64,000 bases of DNA, taken from positions 62,001 through 126,000 of the forward strand of contig JAKVPA010000004.1 in NCBI GenBank assembly GCA_022482495.1, in the 5' to 3' direction. This document shows positions 9,185-18,984 of the stretch, piece by piece; positions within the stretch are counted from its first letter, which is position 1, and each line of letters begins with the position of its first letter. The notes beneath the pieces were generated by a model. The model was given only the letters and a program-made list of their open reading frames with translations. It ran no database searches and was not told the origin of the DNA. Source of the stretch: Sphaerochaeta sp. (GTDB lineage: Bacteria; Spirochaetota; Spirochaetia; Sphaerochaetales; Sphaerochaetaceae). The translations under genes and the position numbers were made by a program.

Positions 9185-10204
9185 TCAGAAGGTGAATGCT
9201 TCATCCGTCATCCGGGGAATCGTCCCGGTGGGTTCGGGGTCGGATTCCAGCACATCGGTGACGTACTGGTTGGTGTTCTCTTCTTCGTACAGGAGCCGGT
9301 ACAGCGCCTGGACGATGGGGAAGTCATCGGCTACGCCCTTCTCCCGGGTCATCTCTCCCATCAGCTTGATCGTCCGGTATCCTTCCACGATGGTGGAGGA
9401 AGTACCGCTCTGGTCCAACGTGAAGCCTTTTCCGATCAACAGACCCATGGTGCGGTTGCGGGAAAGATCGTTCAATGAGGTCAGTCCCAGGTCCCCGATG
9501 CCACAGTAGCGAAAGATTGCCTCTTCCTGGCAGCCGAACAGCTGGAGGAACCTGCGCATCTCTCCGACGCACTTGGTGTAGATCAAAAAGTCGACGTTCG
9601 GGCTGTTGTACTTGCCGGAGACCACGCCGATGGCGACGGCATACATGTTCTTCAGAATACTGAGCAGCTCCACCGCCCGGATGTCCGACGTGTAGTCCAT
9701 CTGGATGCTGGTCCCGGCAAGGATCTGCTTGCGGAACTGGTCGTAATCCTCTTTCTTTCCGCCAAACGTGAAGGCGGTGGGAAGCCCGTTGAGCACTTCG
9801 ATGGCGAACGACGGCCCTTTCATGCTGGCCGTCCGGCTGAACGGGATCCGTTCGGTGATGAACGCTCCGTCATCACTCATCCCTTTGGCGAAGTTCACCA
9901 CCAAGGCCTTCTCATTGGCGATCCCTTTGATCGCCTTGGCGAACGGGACGATCACCTTGGACGGAATGACCAGGAGAATCTGGTCGGCGTAGGCGAAAAT
10001 ATGGAGGTCTCCGGTCGCCCGGATGGAGGTACTGAGAATATGGGTCGGGAAATAGGCGCTGTTGCGGTGCTCCTTGTTGATCTCATCCACCACCGATTTG
10101 TCACGGTCGTACAGGATGACGGTATTGGAGACGTTCCAGCACAGGCGTTCGGCAAGCGCGGTCCCGAATGTCCCCGCGCCGGCGATGATGACGGTGTTCT
10201 GCAT
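9185..10204 (-). CDS. gpsA: NAD(P)+-dependent glycerol-3-phosphate dehydrogenase
   Basis: The 339-residue protein has the Rossmann motif GAGTFGTALAERL at residues 7-19. The NFAKGM segment near 101 is followed by the KGPSFA substrate loop, and the GDLGLTSLNDLSRNR region near 240 carries the catalytic Lys/Asp neighbourhood and the conserved SRNR. It makes sn-glycerol 3-phosphate for phospholipids from dihydroxyacetone phosphate. The ATG at 10204 sits behind AGAGGAAAT; a longer frame from 10249 would start in the divergent promoter region. The length is normal. It is divergent to the FAD oxidoreductase with only 83 bp between. Confidence 0.93.
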   Translation of the reverse strand: MQNTVIIAGAGTFGTALAERLCWNVSNTVILYDRDKSVVDEINKEHRNSAYFPTHILSTSIRATGDLHIFAYADQILLVIPSKVIVPFAKAIKGIANEKALVVNFAKGMSDDGAFITERIPFSRTASMKGPSFAIEVLNGLPTAFTFGGKKEDYDQFRKQILAGTSIQMDYTSDIRAVELLSILKNMYAVAIGVVSGKYNSPNVDFLIYTKCVGEMRRFLQLFGCQEEAIFRYCGIGDLGLTSLNDLSRNRTMGLLIGKGFTLDQSGTSSTIVEGYRTIKLMGEMTREKGVADDFPIVQALYRLLYEEENTNQYVTDVLESDPEPTGTIPRMTDEAFTF

Positions 10205-10287
10205 GATTTCCTCTTTTTCCACTATATCGATGGTGGCGGGAAGAGACAAGGTTGCAAACGGAACGACTTGGCGTTATCGTTGAGGAT

Positions 10288-11394
10288 ATGAGTAGTAGAA
10301 CAATCATCATTGGAAACGGCATCGCCGGATTTACCGTAGCGTCTGCGCTCGCCAAGGCGGGGAAGGACGTCATTCAATACAGTGAGGAACCCTGTGGGTT
10401 CTACAGCAGGATCAAGCTCCCCCAGGTGCTGTGTGACGAAGACGCCATGGAAAAACTCCCCGCCGCCCAGTGTCCTGTCTATTTGAAACAAGGGAACGTC
10501 ACCGCCTTCGATCCCGTGGCGAAAACCGTCACGTTGAAAGACGGCCAGACGGATCGGTATGATAATCTGGTGCTTGCCACCGGCTCGCGGGGCAGGAGCC
10601 TCCCGATCTTCTCCGGGGTGAATGGCGTTACGACGCTTCGTACGCTTGCCGATGCCAAACTGCTCTCCCATGAGCTGAAGGATCCGGTGTGCGTGCTGGG
10701 CGGTGGATTGCTTGGCGTGGAATCGGCCAGAGCCATCGCGTCCAAGGGCTTTTCCGTCACCGTACTGGAAGGTGGGCCGCACATTCTCTGCCGGCAGTTG
10801 AACGAGGATGCGGCGGATATTCTTCGTGCGAAACTCAAGGCGGATGGCCTTGGCATTGAAGAAGCGTTTGCCGTCGATTCGGTGGAACAGCAGGACGGAA
10901 ACATCACCGCCGTGGTGTCCAAGGAAGGCAAGCGGGTGCCATGCCGCACCATGCTGCTGTCCGTTGGCGTCAACCCGGAAGTGACGCTGGCCCGGAACGC
11001 GGGCCTCAGGGTGGAGCGTGCCATCGTGGTGGACGACCACCTGCGAACCTCGGCCCCGGATGTCTATGCCATCGGGGATTGCGCCCAGTATCAGGGCATG
11101 GTGCCAGGCATCATGCCGGTGGCCATGGGAATGGCCAACACCCTCACCCAGATTCTTCTGGGGAAGGATGCGACCTACGAACCACCCCAGTTGATGACAC
11201 GGCTGAAGGACACGTCGTTTGATTTGATCAGCATCGGTTCCATTGAAGGGAAGGCGATCGAACAGACAGACGGGGACCGTCACATTTTCCTGTTCACCCA
11301 TGACGGAATCCTCTGCGGCGCCATTCTGCTGAATGCTGCCGACCAGCTGGCCAAGGTGAAAGAAGGGATGGGAAAGCCGTTCAGTGCTTTTTGA
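10288..11394 (+). CDS. FAD-dependent pyridine nucleotide-disulfide-type oxidoreductase (rubredoxin/NADH reductase-like)
   Basis: The 368-residue protein has an FAD-binding GNGIAGFT at residues 9-16, a second Rossmann motif GGGLLGVESA near 141 for NAD(P)H, and the C-terminal FAD motif VYAIGDCAQ near 264. There is no redox-active CxxxxC, so it belongs with rubredoxin reductase, NirB-N-terminal and ferredoxin reductase-like proteins, not disulfide reductases. The C-terminal 60 residues form a small alpha/beta cap. A role in delivering electrons from NAD(P)H to rubredoxin or oxygen/peroxide detoxification is likely but not shown. Its stop overlaps the convergent alpha-galactosidase gene by 14 bp. 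Confidence 0.82.
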   Translation: MSSRTIIIGNGIAGFTVASALAKAGKDVIQYSEEPCGFYSRIKLPQVLCDEDAMEKLPAAQCPVYLKQGNVTAFDPVAKTVTLKDGQTDRYDNLVLATGSRGRSLPIFSGVNGVTTLRTLADAKLLSHELKDPVCVLGGGLLGVESARAIASKGFSVTVLEGGPHILCRQLNEDAADILRAKLKADGLGIEEAFAVDSVEQQDGNITAVVSKEGKRVPCRTMLLSVGVNPEVTLARNAGLRVERAIVVDDHLRTSAPDVYAIGDCAQYQGMVPGIMPVAMGMANTLTQILLGKDATYEPPQLMTRLKDTSFDLISIGSIEGKAIEQTDGDRHIFLFTHDGILCGAILLNAADQLAKVKEGMGKPFSAF

Positions 11395-13726
11395 TCACAT
11401 AAAGCCGTGACCCGAAGTCTCCCAAGAGACGGGTCTCGCCATCAAAGCCGGTACCGCTGAACTGTTGGTTCAGTTTGATGCCGGCGTATTTCAGCACGCT
11501 TCCGCTTACCGTATAGTGTTCGAGCTCCCCCGGCAATGACACGTTGTCTGCGGCAAGGTTCCGCACCGTTTCGTTCTGGCTTCCCGGAATTCCTGACCGT
11601 TTGATCAGGGAGCCGAATACGGACAACGGGATGCGTTGCTGGCGGGGGAATACGTCGTAGATGACGCCTTCCTTCGCCTGAGGGACCAGCAGAAGATCAT
11701 TGCCGGTATTTGCCGGATTGAGGCTTTGGAACCACAGGACGAGCAACGTGTTTCGATCCGGGCTGGCGCATATCCATTGGATGATGTCGTCATGGCGGAT
11801 CCTGCTGAACGAGCCGAACTGGAAGATGGCGCGGAACTGCCGGTAGAAGGCGATCTCTTCCGCGATCTCCTGCTTTTCCTCATGACTCAATGTCGTGACA
11901 TCCAGTTCATATCCAAGACTGCCAAAACAGGCGACGTTGAACCGGCTTGCCAGTGGGGTGACACGGAGCGTCTGGTGGTTGGGGCACTGGCTGACATGGC
12001 ATCCCATCGTCGAGGGCGGATACCCGTAGCTGGTACCTTCCTGGATGGAGAGCCTGCTGTAGGCGTCGGTGTTGTCGCTCACCCAGATCTGGCTGCAATA
12101 ACAGAGCATTCCCAGGTCGAACCGGTTGCCACCGGAAGCGCATCCCTCGAACAGAACATTGGGGAATGCCTTGGTGAATCGGTCAAGGAGTCGGTACAGG
12201 GAGAGCACATACCGGTGGGAATATTCCCCGAGGTTGGCAATCTCCTTGTTACGGGAATCAATGTCGGAGAAAACCCGGTTCATGTCCCATTTGACGTAGT
12301 TGACATCACACTGCTGGAACACGTCGGAGATGGTGTCGAACAGATACTCGCGCACTTCCTTGCGGGTAAGATCCAACAGGTACTGATGCCGGCCGACGGA
12401 CGGCTCCCGTCCGTTGATGGCGATCATCCAGTCGGGATGCTCTCGATACAACTGGCTGTCCTTGTTGACCATCTCCGGTTCCACCCAGAGTCCGAACATC
12501 ATGCCAAGATTGTGGATCTTCTGCGCCAGTGTGGAGAGACCGGAAGGAAACTTGTTCAAGTTGACGTGCCAGTCTCCTAGGCTTGTGGTGTCATCATCAC
12601 GGGAACCAAACCAACCATCATCCAGGACAAACAGCTCCACACCCAGAGAGCTGGCCTGCTTGGCCAGTTTGAACAAGGAATCCTCGGTGAAATGGAAGTA
12701 CGAGGCTTCCCAGCTGTTCAGGAGGACGGGACGCTCCCGGAACTTCCAGACGCCACGGAGAATATGATTGTTGACGAATGCGTGGAACTGGGCGCTGGCT
12801 TGGCTGAAGCCGGCGGCGCTGAACGTCAGGACGGCTTCCGGGCTGGTGAACGATTTTCCGTCTTCCAATTTCCAGCTGAACAGATCAGGGTTGATGCCGG
12901 AAAGAAGCCGGGTTTTGCCGAACGGACTGACTTCCACCGATTCCCGATGGTTGCCACTGTACACCAGGTTGCATCCGATCACATTACCGAAGTTTTCCGT
13001 GGCTTCAGGGCGGGAGAGGAACACCAGCGGGTTGTGTTCCGCCGACGAGACGCCGCTGCGGCTTTCGTTGACCATTGTTCCCGGAAAGATCGGGCGGGTA
13101 TCCTTCTCCCGTTCCCTGGCCCACGCCCCATGGAACGTGGTGAGGTTCCAACGGTCATCAAACAGGTCCAGCTGGAGGGACGCAAGGTTATGGACGACCA
13201 TCAGTTTGTCCGTATGGTTGGTCACCGTGGCGGAGCGGGCGATCACATCACAGGCATCGAACGTGGTGTAGGTCAACGTCAGGGCCACGTCCAGCACACG
13301 GTCTTTCAAATGGACGCTCAGCGTCTGGCATTCCTCAGGAGCTCCATAGGATTGCGCCCCGATGCCGGCGATCACCGGTTTCCCTTTGATGATCTCCCCA
13401 TCCTGTTCCTGATAGACGAAATCCAACGTACGTTTGCCGTTTCCGTAGGCGATGGAGACCATCGGGATACGGTAATCCCCTTTGCCTTCGGTGGAATACT
13501 CCATGCAGAGGTTTTCCAGAAACAACGTGTCATGATCATTGTCGTACGCGACACCCGTACCGATGCCCAGGTGGCGTTTTTCCCGGATGGCGTCAAGGTC
13601 GCCTTCCGTCAGGGAAAGACGCGGACCGTAGTACAGATGTTCCAGATGTCCCGTCTCGTTGACGCGAAACAAATATGTGGTAGAGTGAGTAGAGAGCGTG
13701 AAGACGTTGTCAGTTTTCTCGATCAT
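11381..13726 (-). CDS. alpha-galactosidase, glycoside hydrolase family 36
   Basis: The 781-residue protein has the GH36 layout: an N-terminal beta-supersandwich (residues about 10-320), a TIM barrel and a C-terminal beta domain. Within the barrel, ELFVLDDGWFG and the nucleophile motif VKWDMNR are clear. The acid/base region reads CASGGNRFD...WVSDNTDA. It should hydrolyse alpha-1,6-galactosides such as raffinose or melibiose inside the cell, since no signal peptide is present. ATG 13726 is preferred because an upstream extension to 13804 runs through the divergent promoter. No transporter for the product is adjacent. Confidence 0.93.
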   Translation of the reverse strand: MIEKTDNVFTLSTHSTTYLFRVNETGHLEHLYYGPRLSLTEGDLDAIREKRHLGIGTGVAYDNDHDTLFLENLCMEYSTEGKGDYRIPMVSIAYGNGKRTLDFVYQEQDGEIIKGKPVIAGIGAQSYGAPEECQTLSVHLKDRVLDVALTLTYTTFDACDVIARSATVTNHTDKLMVVHNLASLQLDLFDDRWNLTTFHGAWAREREKDTRPIFPGTMVNESRSGVSSAEHNPLVFLSRPEATENFGNVIGCNLVYSGNHRESVEVSPFGKTRLLSGINPDLFSWKLEDGKSFTSPEAVLTFSAAGFSQASAQFHAFVNNHILRGVWKFRERPVLLNSWEASYFHFTEDSLFKLAKQASSLGVELFVLDDGWFGSRDDDTTSLGDWHVNLNKFPSGLSTLAQKIHNLGMMFGLWVEPEMVNKDSQLYREHPDWMIAINGREPSVGRHQYLLDLTRKEVREYLFDTISDVFQQCDVNYVKWDMNRVFSDIDSRNKEIANLGEYSHRYVLSLYRLLDRFTKAFPNVLFEGCASGGNRFDLGMLCYCSQIWVSDNTDAYSRLSIQEGTSYGYPPSTMGCHVSQCPNHQTLRVTPLASRFNVACFGSLGYELDVTTLSHEEKQEIAEEIAFYRQFRAIFQFGSFSRIRHDDIIQWICASPDRNTLLVLWFQSLNPANTGNDLLLVPQAKEGVIYDVFPRQQRIPLSVFGSLIKRSGIPGSQNETVRNLAADNVSLPGELEHYTVSGSVLKYAGIKLNQQFSGTGFDGETRLLGDFGSRLYVIKKH

Positions 13727-13739
13727 GGCGGACCCCTTG

Positions 13740-13768
13740 TTGCATTGGGATGTGGCTATAAGTATAAC
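13740..13768 (+). promoter_or_regulatory. putative promoter for the DUF4432-like gene
   Basis: TTGCAT (13740-13745) and TATAAC (13763-13768) are 17 bp apart and end 53 bp before the next plus-strand ATG. Confidence 0.5.
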
Positions 13769-13821
13769 GGTTAGGGGGAAAAAGAACAGTCTCCCCGGGA
13801 TCATTTTTTGAGAGGTTTGGA

Positions 13822-15081
13822 ATGGACGTACGGAGAATACAGCTTTTCGGTGGACGGACGGCGACCCTGTTGGACAACAATCTGGTCCGGTGCGTCATCG
13901 AAGACCAAGGGGGGATGGGTGTGGAGCTTTCCGCCATCAACCTTTCCGGAGGACGGGAAAACAGCGCCTATCTTTCTTCGTTCCGTTCCTGTGGATGTTC
14001 GGAAGGTGAAACGGAGGAGTCCAGTTACTGGAAGGATACCCCGATATGGAAACATCTGGCGGGAAGCACGTTTGTGTTTCCCAACTACGGGCCGGCCTGC
14101 GTGGTTGAGGATGAACCGCTTCCCCGTGGTGGGGTCACCGCCGTGCAGGACTGGATGGTACAGCGGTACGGAACCGACGCCAAAAGCGGTGGGGTGTGGA
14201 TGCTCTCTTCGATGCGCAATCGAATGGGTGGGTATCTGATCCGCAAGATCGACCTGTTGCTTCCCGGACAGAACGTCCACTATACGGCGACCAGTGTGAC
14301 CAACCAACGGGAGCGGCCGATCAAAGGGAACGCCGTATGGACCAATCATGTCGGTGCTCCGTTTCTGGAAACGGGGTGTGTGGTCAACGCGTGCGCCAAG
14401 ACGTGGATGACCCAGCCGGATTGGCGGGAAAACCTGGGAAACCATGGGTTTGACAACGGTGTCCAGTTTGATGACCTTTCCCATATTCCCGCCCAAGGGG
14501 GAAAAACGCTGGACTACACCGTCGTGCCTCCTCCCAACGGCTTCACCGATTTGATCACCGGTCGCGTCCCCCGGGATTTGTACGTCGGCTGGTCCAGTGT
14601 GATCAACCCACGCCAGCAGATGCTGTACTTCACCTTCTTCCCCGGCCCGATGGCGTTGGAAGAGGGTGACATGCCGGTGAACTTCAACAATTTCCTGTTC
14701 AACTATGGCGGAATGGACGAAACACCGTTCGTAATGTACGACAAAGGATCCAGCCAGTCGTTCAGCCTGGACTGCGGTTCGGGAACCGGCATGCTTTCCC
14801 TGGGGCTGGAGGAGTCGCTGAAGAAAGAGACCTTGATGGGGGTGGACACCAACGTGACCATTCCTCCCGGAGAAACCCGTACGATGTACTACGCATCAGC
14901 GTTCCTTCCGTTTGAAAACCCCAGGATCGGATTGAACTTCTTCACCGCCGAAGAGAGTGAAGGGGGGATGGTCGTCAAACGGACGAAGAGCTGGGCGTTC
15001 ATCGCCAGCGACACCCGTTTCTCCGCAATTCGAAGGCTCAGGAAAGAACTTATCGGAGAGAAAAGCGGATCGGGTATCTGA
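13822..15081 (+). CDS. DUF4432 / aldose-1-epimerase-like carbohydrate-binding protein
   Basis: The 419-residue soluble protein is beta-rich and reads like the galactose-mutarotase superfold. NHVGAPFL near residue 176 recalls the conserved His segment of mutarotase-like proteins, and repeated aromatic strands (YTVVPPPNGFTD, YFTFFPGPMAL) follow. I do not recognise a specific enzyme. Its position divergent to a GH36 alpha-galactosidase suggests a role with the same sugars. The last 31 bp overlap the end of the convergent tonB gene. Confidence 0.55.
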   Translation: MDVRRIQLFGGRTATLLDNNLVRCVIEDQGGMGVELSAINLSGGRENSAYLSSFRSCGCSEGETEESSYWKDTPIWKHLAGSTFVFPNYGPACVVEDEPLPRGGVTAVQDWMVQRYGTDAKSGGVWMLSSMRNRMGGYLIRKIDLLLPGQNVHYTATSVTNQRERPIKGNAVWTNHVGAPFLETGCVVNACAKTWMTQPDWRENLGNHGFDNGVQFDDLSHIPAQGGKTLDYTVVPPPNGFTDLITGRVPRDLYVGWSSVINPRQQMLYFTFFPGPMALEEGDMPVNFNNFLFNYGGMDETPFVMYDKGSSQSFSLDCGSGTGMLSLGLEESLKKETLMGVDTNVTIPPGETRTMYYASAFLPFENPRIGLNFFTAEESEGGMVVKRTKSWAFIASDTRFSAIRRLRKELIGEKSGSGI

Positions 15082-15868
15082 TCATCACCGCAATGGGTTT
15101 CCCGTTTCTCATCGCTGGCTCTCCTTTGAGTCCGAGAAACGCGACCTTGGCCGCTTCCCCGAATCCATATCCGGGGTCTTCCAGGATATCCACCCGGTCA
15201 ACCATCCCGGTATCGGAAATGTACAGCACCAGCAGGACGTCCCCGGTGATCCGCTGCCGCTTGGCCGCCGGGGGATAGACAATTCGTTTGGAAAGCTCTT
15301 TGGTGTTGAACGTTGGAGCAGTGGTGTCCCCATCCATCTCGGCGTATCCCACCGATACGTTTTCCACTTCATCTGTGGGGGTGGACGCGATGCGCTCGGC
15401 GGAAGCGGTGTCAGGGACAGGATTCGTAACGGTTTGTTCCCCAGGTTCTTCTGGTAATGACGGAGCATCCGTTCCTGCATCTTCCGGCTCTCCGGCCTCA
15501 ATTGTTTTCTCTGGTGCTGCTGGCGTATCGGAGGGAGTGGGAAGCGGGGGAAGCAGTGCGGAAAGTTCCGTGATGGTGGGAACCGGAAGGTCAGCTGGAG
15601 GAGCCGGTGCCTTGAGTGCACGAAGCGGGAGCAATGCTTTATCCGGGGTTGGGAACGGAGCGGGAGATGGAGGTATCATTTTCTCCACTGGCAGGGAGAC
15701 CGTCTTCGCCTCTGATGCCTGGGACGCGGGAGACGCCAGGTGGATGACCGCCTGGTCGGCATGGGCGAAGGTCGCCTCTTCATAGCGTCCCGGGAGGGGA
15801 AGCCAGAGGAGCGTGATGCAAAGGAGAACGGTGAGGGGAATGACCCCATACCTCCAGTTAGCGCGCAT
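15050..15868 (-). CDS. tonB: TonB energy-transducing protein
   Basis: The 272-residue protein has an N-terminal membrane helix (about residues 10-26). A long proline/alanine/glutamate-rich periplasmic spacer of about 150 residues follows, then a C-terminal TonB domain starting at IVYPPAAKRQRITGDVLLVLYIS. It links the ExbBD proton-driven motor to the receptor encoded at the head of this operon. Its ATG overlaps the stop of the second exbD gene, so the two are translationally coupled. It is the last gene of the cobalamin-riboswitch operon. Confidence 0.88.
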   Translation of the reverse strand: MRANWRYGVIPLTVLLCITLLWLPLPGRYEEATFAHADQAVIHLASPASQASEAKTVSLPVEKMIPPSPAPFPTPDKALLPLRALKAPAPPADLPVPTITELSALLPPLPTPSDTPAAPEKTIEAGEPEDAGTDAPSLPEEPGEQTVTNPVPDTASAERIASTPTDEVENVSVGYAEMDGDTTAPTFNTKELSKRIVYPPAAKRQRITGDVLLVLYISDTGMVDRVDILEDPGYGFGEAAKVAFLGLKGEPAMRNGKPIAVMIRYPIRFSLR

Positions 15869-16214
15869 CCTCTGCCTCCACCAGCAGGTGCAGGGTGGTC
15901 ACCCCGTTTTCCTTCAGCTGGGTGATGACCGGTTCGACGAGCGAGAATGGGGTGGCCTTGTCCGCCATGAGATTGGCTTCCGGGACGGAAGGCAACTGCT
16001 CTGGCGTGATCATCTGTTCCTGGTAATAGATGGTTCCATCGGAAGCCAGATAGACGGTCGGATAGGTTTCGGTGAGTTGTTCATAGGTGAGGCTTTCCGC
16101 TTCATCAATCTGCGCCGGAACGGTTTTGGTGGTGATGGCGAACACCAGGAAAAAGAGGAGCAGGAGGAATGCGATGTCCCCCATGGATGTTTGTGGGACG
16201 TGCTTATGTTCCAT
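15858..16214 (-). CDS. exbD: ExbD/TolR-type biopolymer transport protein (second copy)
   Basis: The 118-residue protein has one N-terminal membrane helix (IAFLLLLFFLVFAITT). The preceding MGD supplies the conserved membrane Asp of the ExbD proton path, and a periplasmic domain follows. It overlaps the first exbD by 11 bp and tonB by 11 bp. Two consecutive ExbD-like genes after a single ExbB are common in some Gram-negative TonB operons and probably form a hetero-oligomeric motor. Confidence 0.87.
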   Translation of the reverse strand: MEHKHVPQTSMGDIAFLLLLFFLVFAITTKTVPAQIDEAESLTYEQLTETYPTVYLASDGTIYYQEQMITPEQLPSVPEANLMADKATPFSLVEPVITQLKENGVTTLHLLVEAEDAR

Positions 16215-16548
16215 GGATCGATACCTCCGTACCGGTTTGGTTGGCGAGGGAAAGCAGGTCCACCACGTTCTGCCAGGGGGTGGTGTCTTGGATGGAGATG
16301 TCCGCTTGCTTCACCGTAGCAAGCAGGTTTTCCAAATTTGTTCCCGTGAGGGGTGTTCCTTGGTACCGGACGGAACCGTCCGCTTCAAGGACCAGGGAAA
16401 TGGTGGTCTCCTGGGAAGAGGCTGTGGCGGTGGATTGTCGCAGCGTCAATGCTTTGGAAGATTCCAGACCGGCAAGGAGCAGGAAGAAGAAGATCAACAG
16501 GAAAGCGATGTCGCTGGACTGGGCTATTTCTTTGGGTCTTCGTCGCAT
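16204..16548 (-). CDS. exbD: ExbD/TolR-type biopolymer transport protein (first copy)
   Basis: The roughly 114-residue protein starts MRRRPKEIAQSSDIAFLLIFFFLLLAG. The Asp just before the hydrophobic helix is the family's proton-path residue, and a periplasmic domain of about 85 residues follows. I chose the ATG at 16548 over TTG 16563. It overlaps the end of exbB by 25 bp, which implies coupled translation. Confidence 0.85.
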   Translation of the reverse strand: MRRRPKEIAQSSDIAFLLIFFFLLLAGLESSKALTLRQSTATASSQETTISLVLEADGSVRYQGTPLTGTNLENLLATVKQADISIQDTTPWQNVVDLLSLANQTGTEVSIHGT

Positions 16549-16943
16549 AGGCTGTCCAACCAAAGGCCGAGCAGGTGGCTGGCCAGAGTCGTGATGACGG
16601 CGATGATCAGGCCGAAGGCAGTGGTGTACAACGCTTCGTACAAGCCGGATGCCACCACCTGCAGTTGTACTGTTGCGGCGTTGCTCACCGCCTTGAATGC
16701 GTTGATCATCCCCGTCACCGTCCCGAGGAATCCCAGGACGGGACTGATCATGGTGATGAGGTCAAGAAGGGAGAGCAGGCGTTCCGCCTTGGTGCGATCC
16801 AGCACGGCCCTTTTTCCGCTCACCAACGCAAACGTGATGACCCGCTCGACGATCACCACGACGGCAAGCGCCAACAGGCCGAAGAGCGGCCACATGACCG
16901 CACCTCCGGCATACATCAAGGACAGGAACGTCGTCTGCTCCAT
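16524..16943 (-). CDS. exbB: ExbB/TolQ/MotA-type proton channel protein
   Basis: The 139-residue protein is short for the family and has three membrane helices, with the conserved LGFLGTVTGMINAFKAV segment near residue 70 and a C-terminal helix pair (ALYTTAFGLIIAVITTLASHLLG). It forms the pentameric stator around ExbD. AGGAGG precedes the ATG at 16943, and only 9 bp separate it from the receptor gene upstream. Confidence 0.88.
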   Translation of the reverse strand: MEQTTFLSLMYAGGAVMWPLFGLLALAVVVIVERVITFALVSGKRAVLDRTKAERLLSLLDLITMISPVLGFLGTVTGMINAFKAVSNAATVQLQVVASGLYEALYTTAFGLIIAVITTLASHLLGLWLDSLCDEDPKK

Positions 16944-16952
16944 GCCGACCTC

Positions 16953-18908
16953 CTACAGGGTGTACGTCCCGCCCAGGCGGATCTTCATGCCGGGCATCGG
17001 GTAGTAATTAGCATAGTAATACTCGGTATCCAACAGGTTGTCGATGGCAGCATACACTTCCAGTTTCTCCATCACCTGGGCCTTGACGCTGATATTCATC
17101 AAGAAAATTGACGGATATGCCTGTTGGTATGTCGCTCCCAGATATTGCCCGTCGAGGGAGAAGGTAAACATCTTGAACACATAGCTTGCCGAGAATTTTG
17201 CGGTGTGCTTGCGGATGCCGCTCACCTCGATTCCATCATCGATGGTCTGCCCATAGGACAGGTCATAACTTTGGTTGAGCAGGTAACTCGCGGTAAGGGA
17301 AAGACCTTCAAGAGGCGTGACCGTAATGGCTTGTTCGGTGCCGAAGTACACGCTGTTTGCGATATTCTCTGGCCAAGATTGGGATGTTGTCGCGTCATAC
17401 CCGGACCAACTGATCGCATCCACCATGTATTTGGTGAACACAGAACCTTCATAGGTGAGGTTTTGGGTTTTGTAGGTAACCCCCGCTTCTCCGTTCACCC
17501 CTCTTTCCTTCTTGAGATCTGGATTCCCATGCATGCCCCATGAGTCTAATACCCAGTACAAGTCACTGAATGTCGGCAGGTTTTCCGCATAACTTACCGA
17601 TGCTGATACGGAGAGTGGAGACGAAACGGTATACACCGTACCAAGCGAGGCATTGGCAAGGAACGTGTTTGGCGATGTCGCATATCCAAGGTTTACGGCT
17701 GGATAGACGCCAAGTTTTCCATCAAGGAAATAAAAGGCGCCATTTGCGTATGCATGAGGCTCGATGCGGCTGTGCGTTCCGACGACATTGCTGTCGACGA
17801 AATCGATTGAGAGCGTCTCGCCCGTTTTGATATTGGCATTCTCTCCCAGGGACCATGATTCCTCAAACCCAAGATTTCCTTTGTGTTTCATATGTCTGCT
17901 ATCGATTTGAGAAGCCGTAGTATCGTGATACCACAGCGGGGTGAACAGGTAAGAAAGAGAAGCTTTGATGTTGGAGAAGGTGATGGTATTATTCGTTGAA
18001 AGCGTCAAGGTTTGCTGGTAATTGTCTGGTGTGAGATAGGTATTCCATGAACCATAAGAGTAGCCATAACCGCCCGGAACGCGATAGTACTGATAGGAGA
18101 TGAGGTTATCTGACTGATAGCTGATCTTATCGGTAATCTTTCCATTGAGGTTGATCATGCTGTGAACATCGGTCAAGCTGTTGTTTTCCCTGAGAAGACG
18201 TGCGCCTGTTTCGGGATGGCTGTACGTATATCCGTTCTGAGCATAGGTTCCCCCTACCGTTGCAAGCAGGCTCAGCTTGTCACTGAACGTGTTGGAGTAG
18301 GTGACATCCAGCTTTTGGCTGTCAACCAACGATCTCCAGTCCTGGTTGGTGGTGGTGCCATCAGTGTACGTCTTGGGAAGGAACGAACCATTCTCAAACG
18401 AGATGGTCGTGGTGGGTTTGTCCTCTGTGGCTTTCTTGGTGACGATGTTGACGATGCCGCCGAACGCTACTGCTTTGCCAAGGTTGCCCGTTCCATTCTT
18501 GATGATTTCGATGTGGTCGATGGCCGAGACGGGGATGGTGGTCAGGTCAACCGTTCCTTGGTGTGCCGTATTGAGCAGCTCTCCATCGAGATACACAAGC
18601 GTTTTGTTGGAACTGAATCCTCGGACGCTCACCGTTTGGGCTGCGCCAAGCGCACCCGTTGAATTGTAACTTGTCCCGATGGCTTTGCCGATCAGATCCG
18701 CAGTGGATTCGGCGTTGTATGCCGCGATCTGTTCACTGGTGATCACCGTGACGGTGCTGGCGGTGTTCGCCTGGGCGTCACTGAGTTTTTCTTCGGTCAC
18801 TTCAAGGGGTTGTGCCGTGCCGAGATCCGTGTATTGTTCCGTCGCCGCGAACGCCAAGGTCGCAGAGAGGGCCAATACCAGTACGAAAAAGAAACCGCGC
18901 TTCTTCAT
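16953..18908 (-). CDS. btuB: TonB-dependent outer-membrane receptor (BtuB-like, cobalamin/corrinoid)
   Basis: The 651-residue protein has a Sec signal peptide (KKRGFFFVLVLALSATLAFA). A plug domain with TVTVITSEQI, SVRGFSSNKTLVYLDG and HIEIIKNGTGN follows, then a 22-strand-type barrel rich in alternating aromatic strands, ending in the terminal beta-signal GGTYTL. ATG 18908 lies behind AGGAGG; longer frames read through the riboswitch. The cobalamin riboswitch directly upstream makes vitamin B12 or another corrinoid the likely ligand. The symbol btuB is by function and context, not by close homology that I could check. Confidence 0.85.
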   Translation of the reverse strand: MKKRGFFFVLVLALSATLAFAATEQYTDLGTAQPLEVTEEKLSDAQANTASTVTVITSEQIAAYNAESTADLIGKAIGTSYNSTGALGAAQTVSVRGFSSNKTLVYLDGELLNTAHQGTVDLTTIPVSAIDHIEIIKNGTGNLGKAVAFGGIVNIVTKKATEDKPTTTISFENGSFLPKTYTDGTTTNQDWRSLVDSQKLDVTYSNTFSDKLSLLATVGGTYAQNGYTYSHPETGARLLRENNSLTDVHSMINLNGKITDKISYQSDNLISYQYYRVPGGYGYSYGSWNTYLTPDNYQQTLTLSTNNTITFSNIKASLSYLFTPLWYHDTTASQIDSRHMKHKGNLGFEESWSLGENANIKTGETLSIDFVDSNVVGTHSRIEPHAYANGAFYFLDGKLGVYPAVNLGYATSPNTFLANASLGTVYTVSSPLSVSASVSYAENLPTFSDLYWVLDSWGMHGNPDLKKERGVNGEAGVTYKTQNLTYEGSVFTKYMVDAISWSGYDATTSQSWPENIANSVYFGTEQAITVTPLEGLSLTASYLLNQSYDLSYGQTIDDGIEVSGIRKHTAKFSASYVFKMFTFSLDGQYLGATYQQAYPSIFLMNISVKAQVMEKLEVYAAIDNLLDTEYYYANYYPMPGMKIRLGGTYTL

Positions 18909-18984
18909 AGAAGGCCTCCTGGTGAAATTTGCCGGCTTCTTGTGGGGAAATAAGGATAAGATGATCGCTGTTTCTTTCTCCACG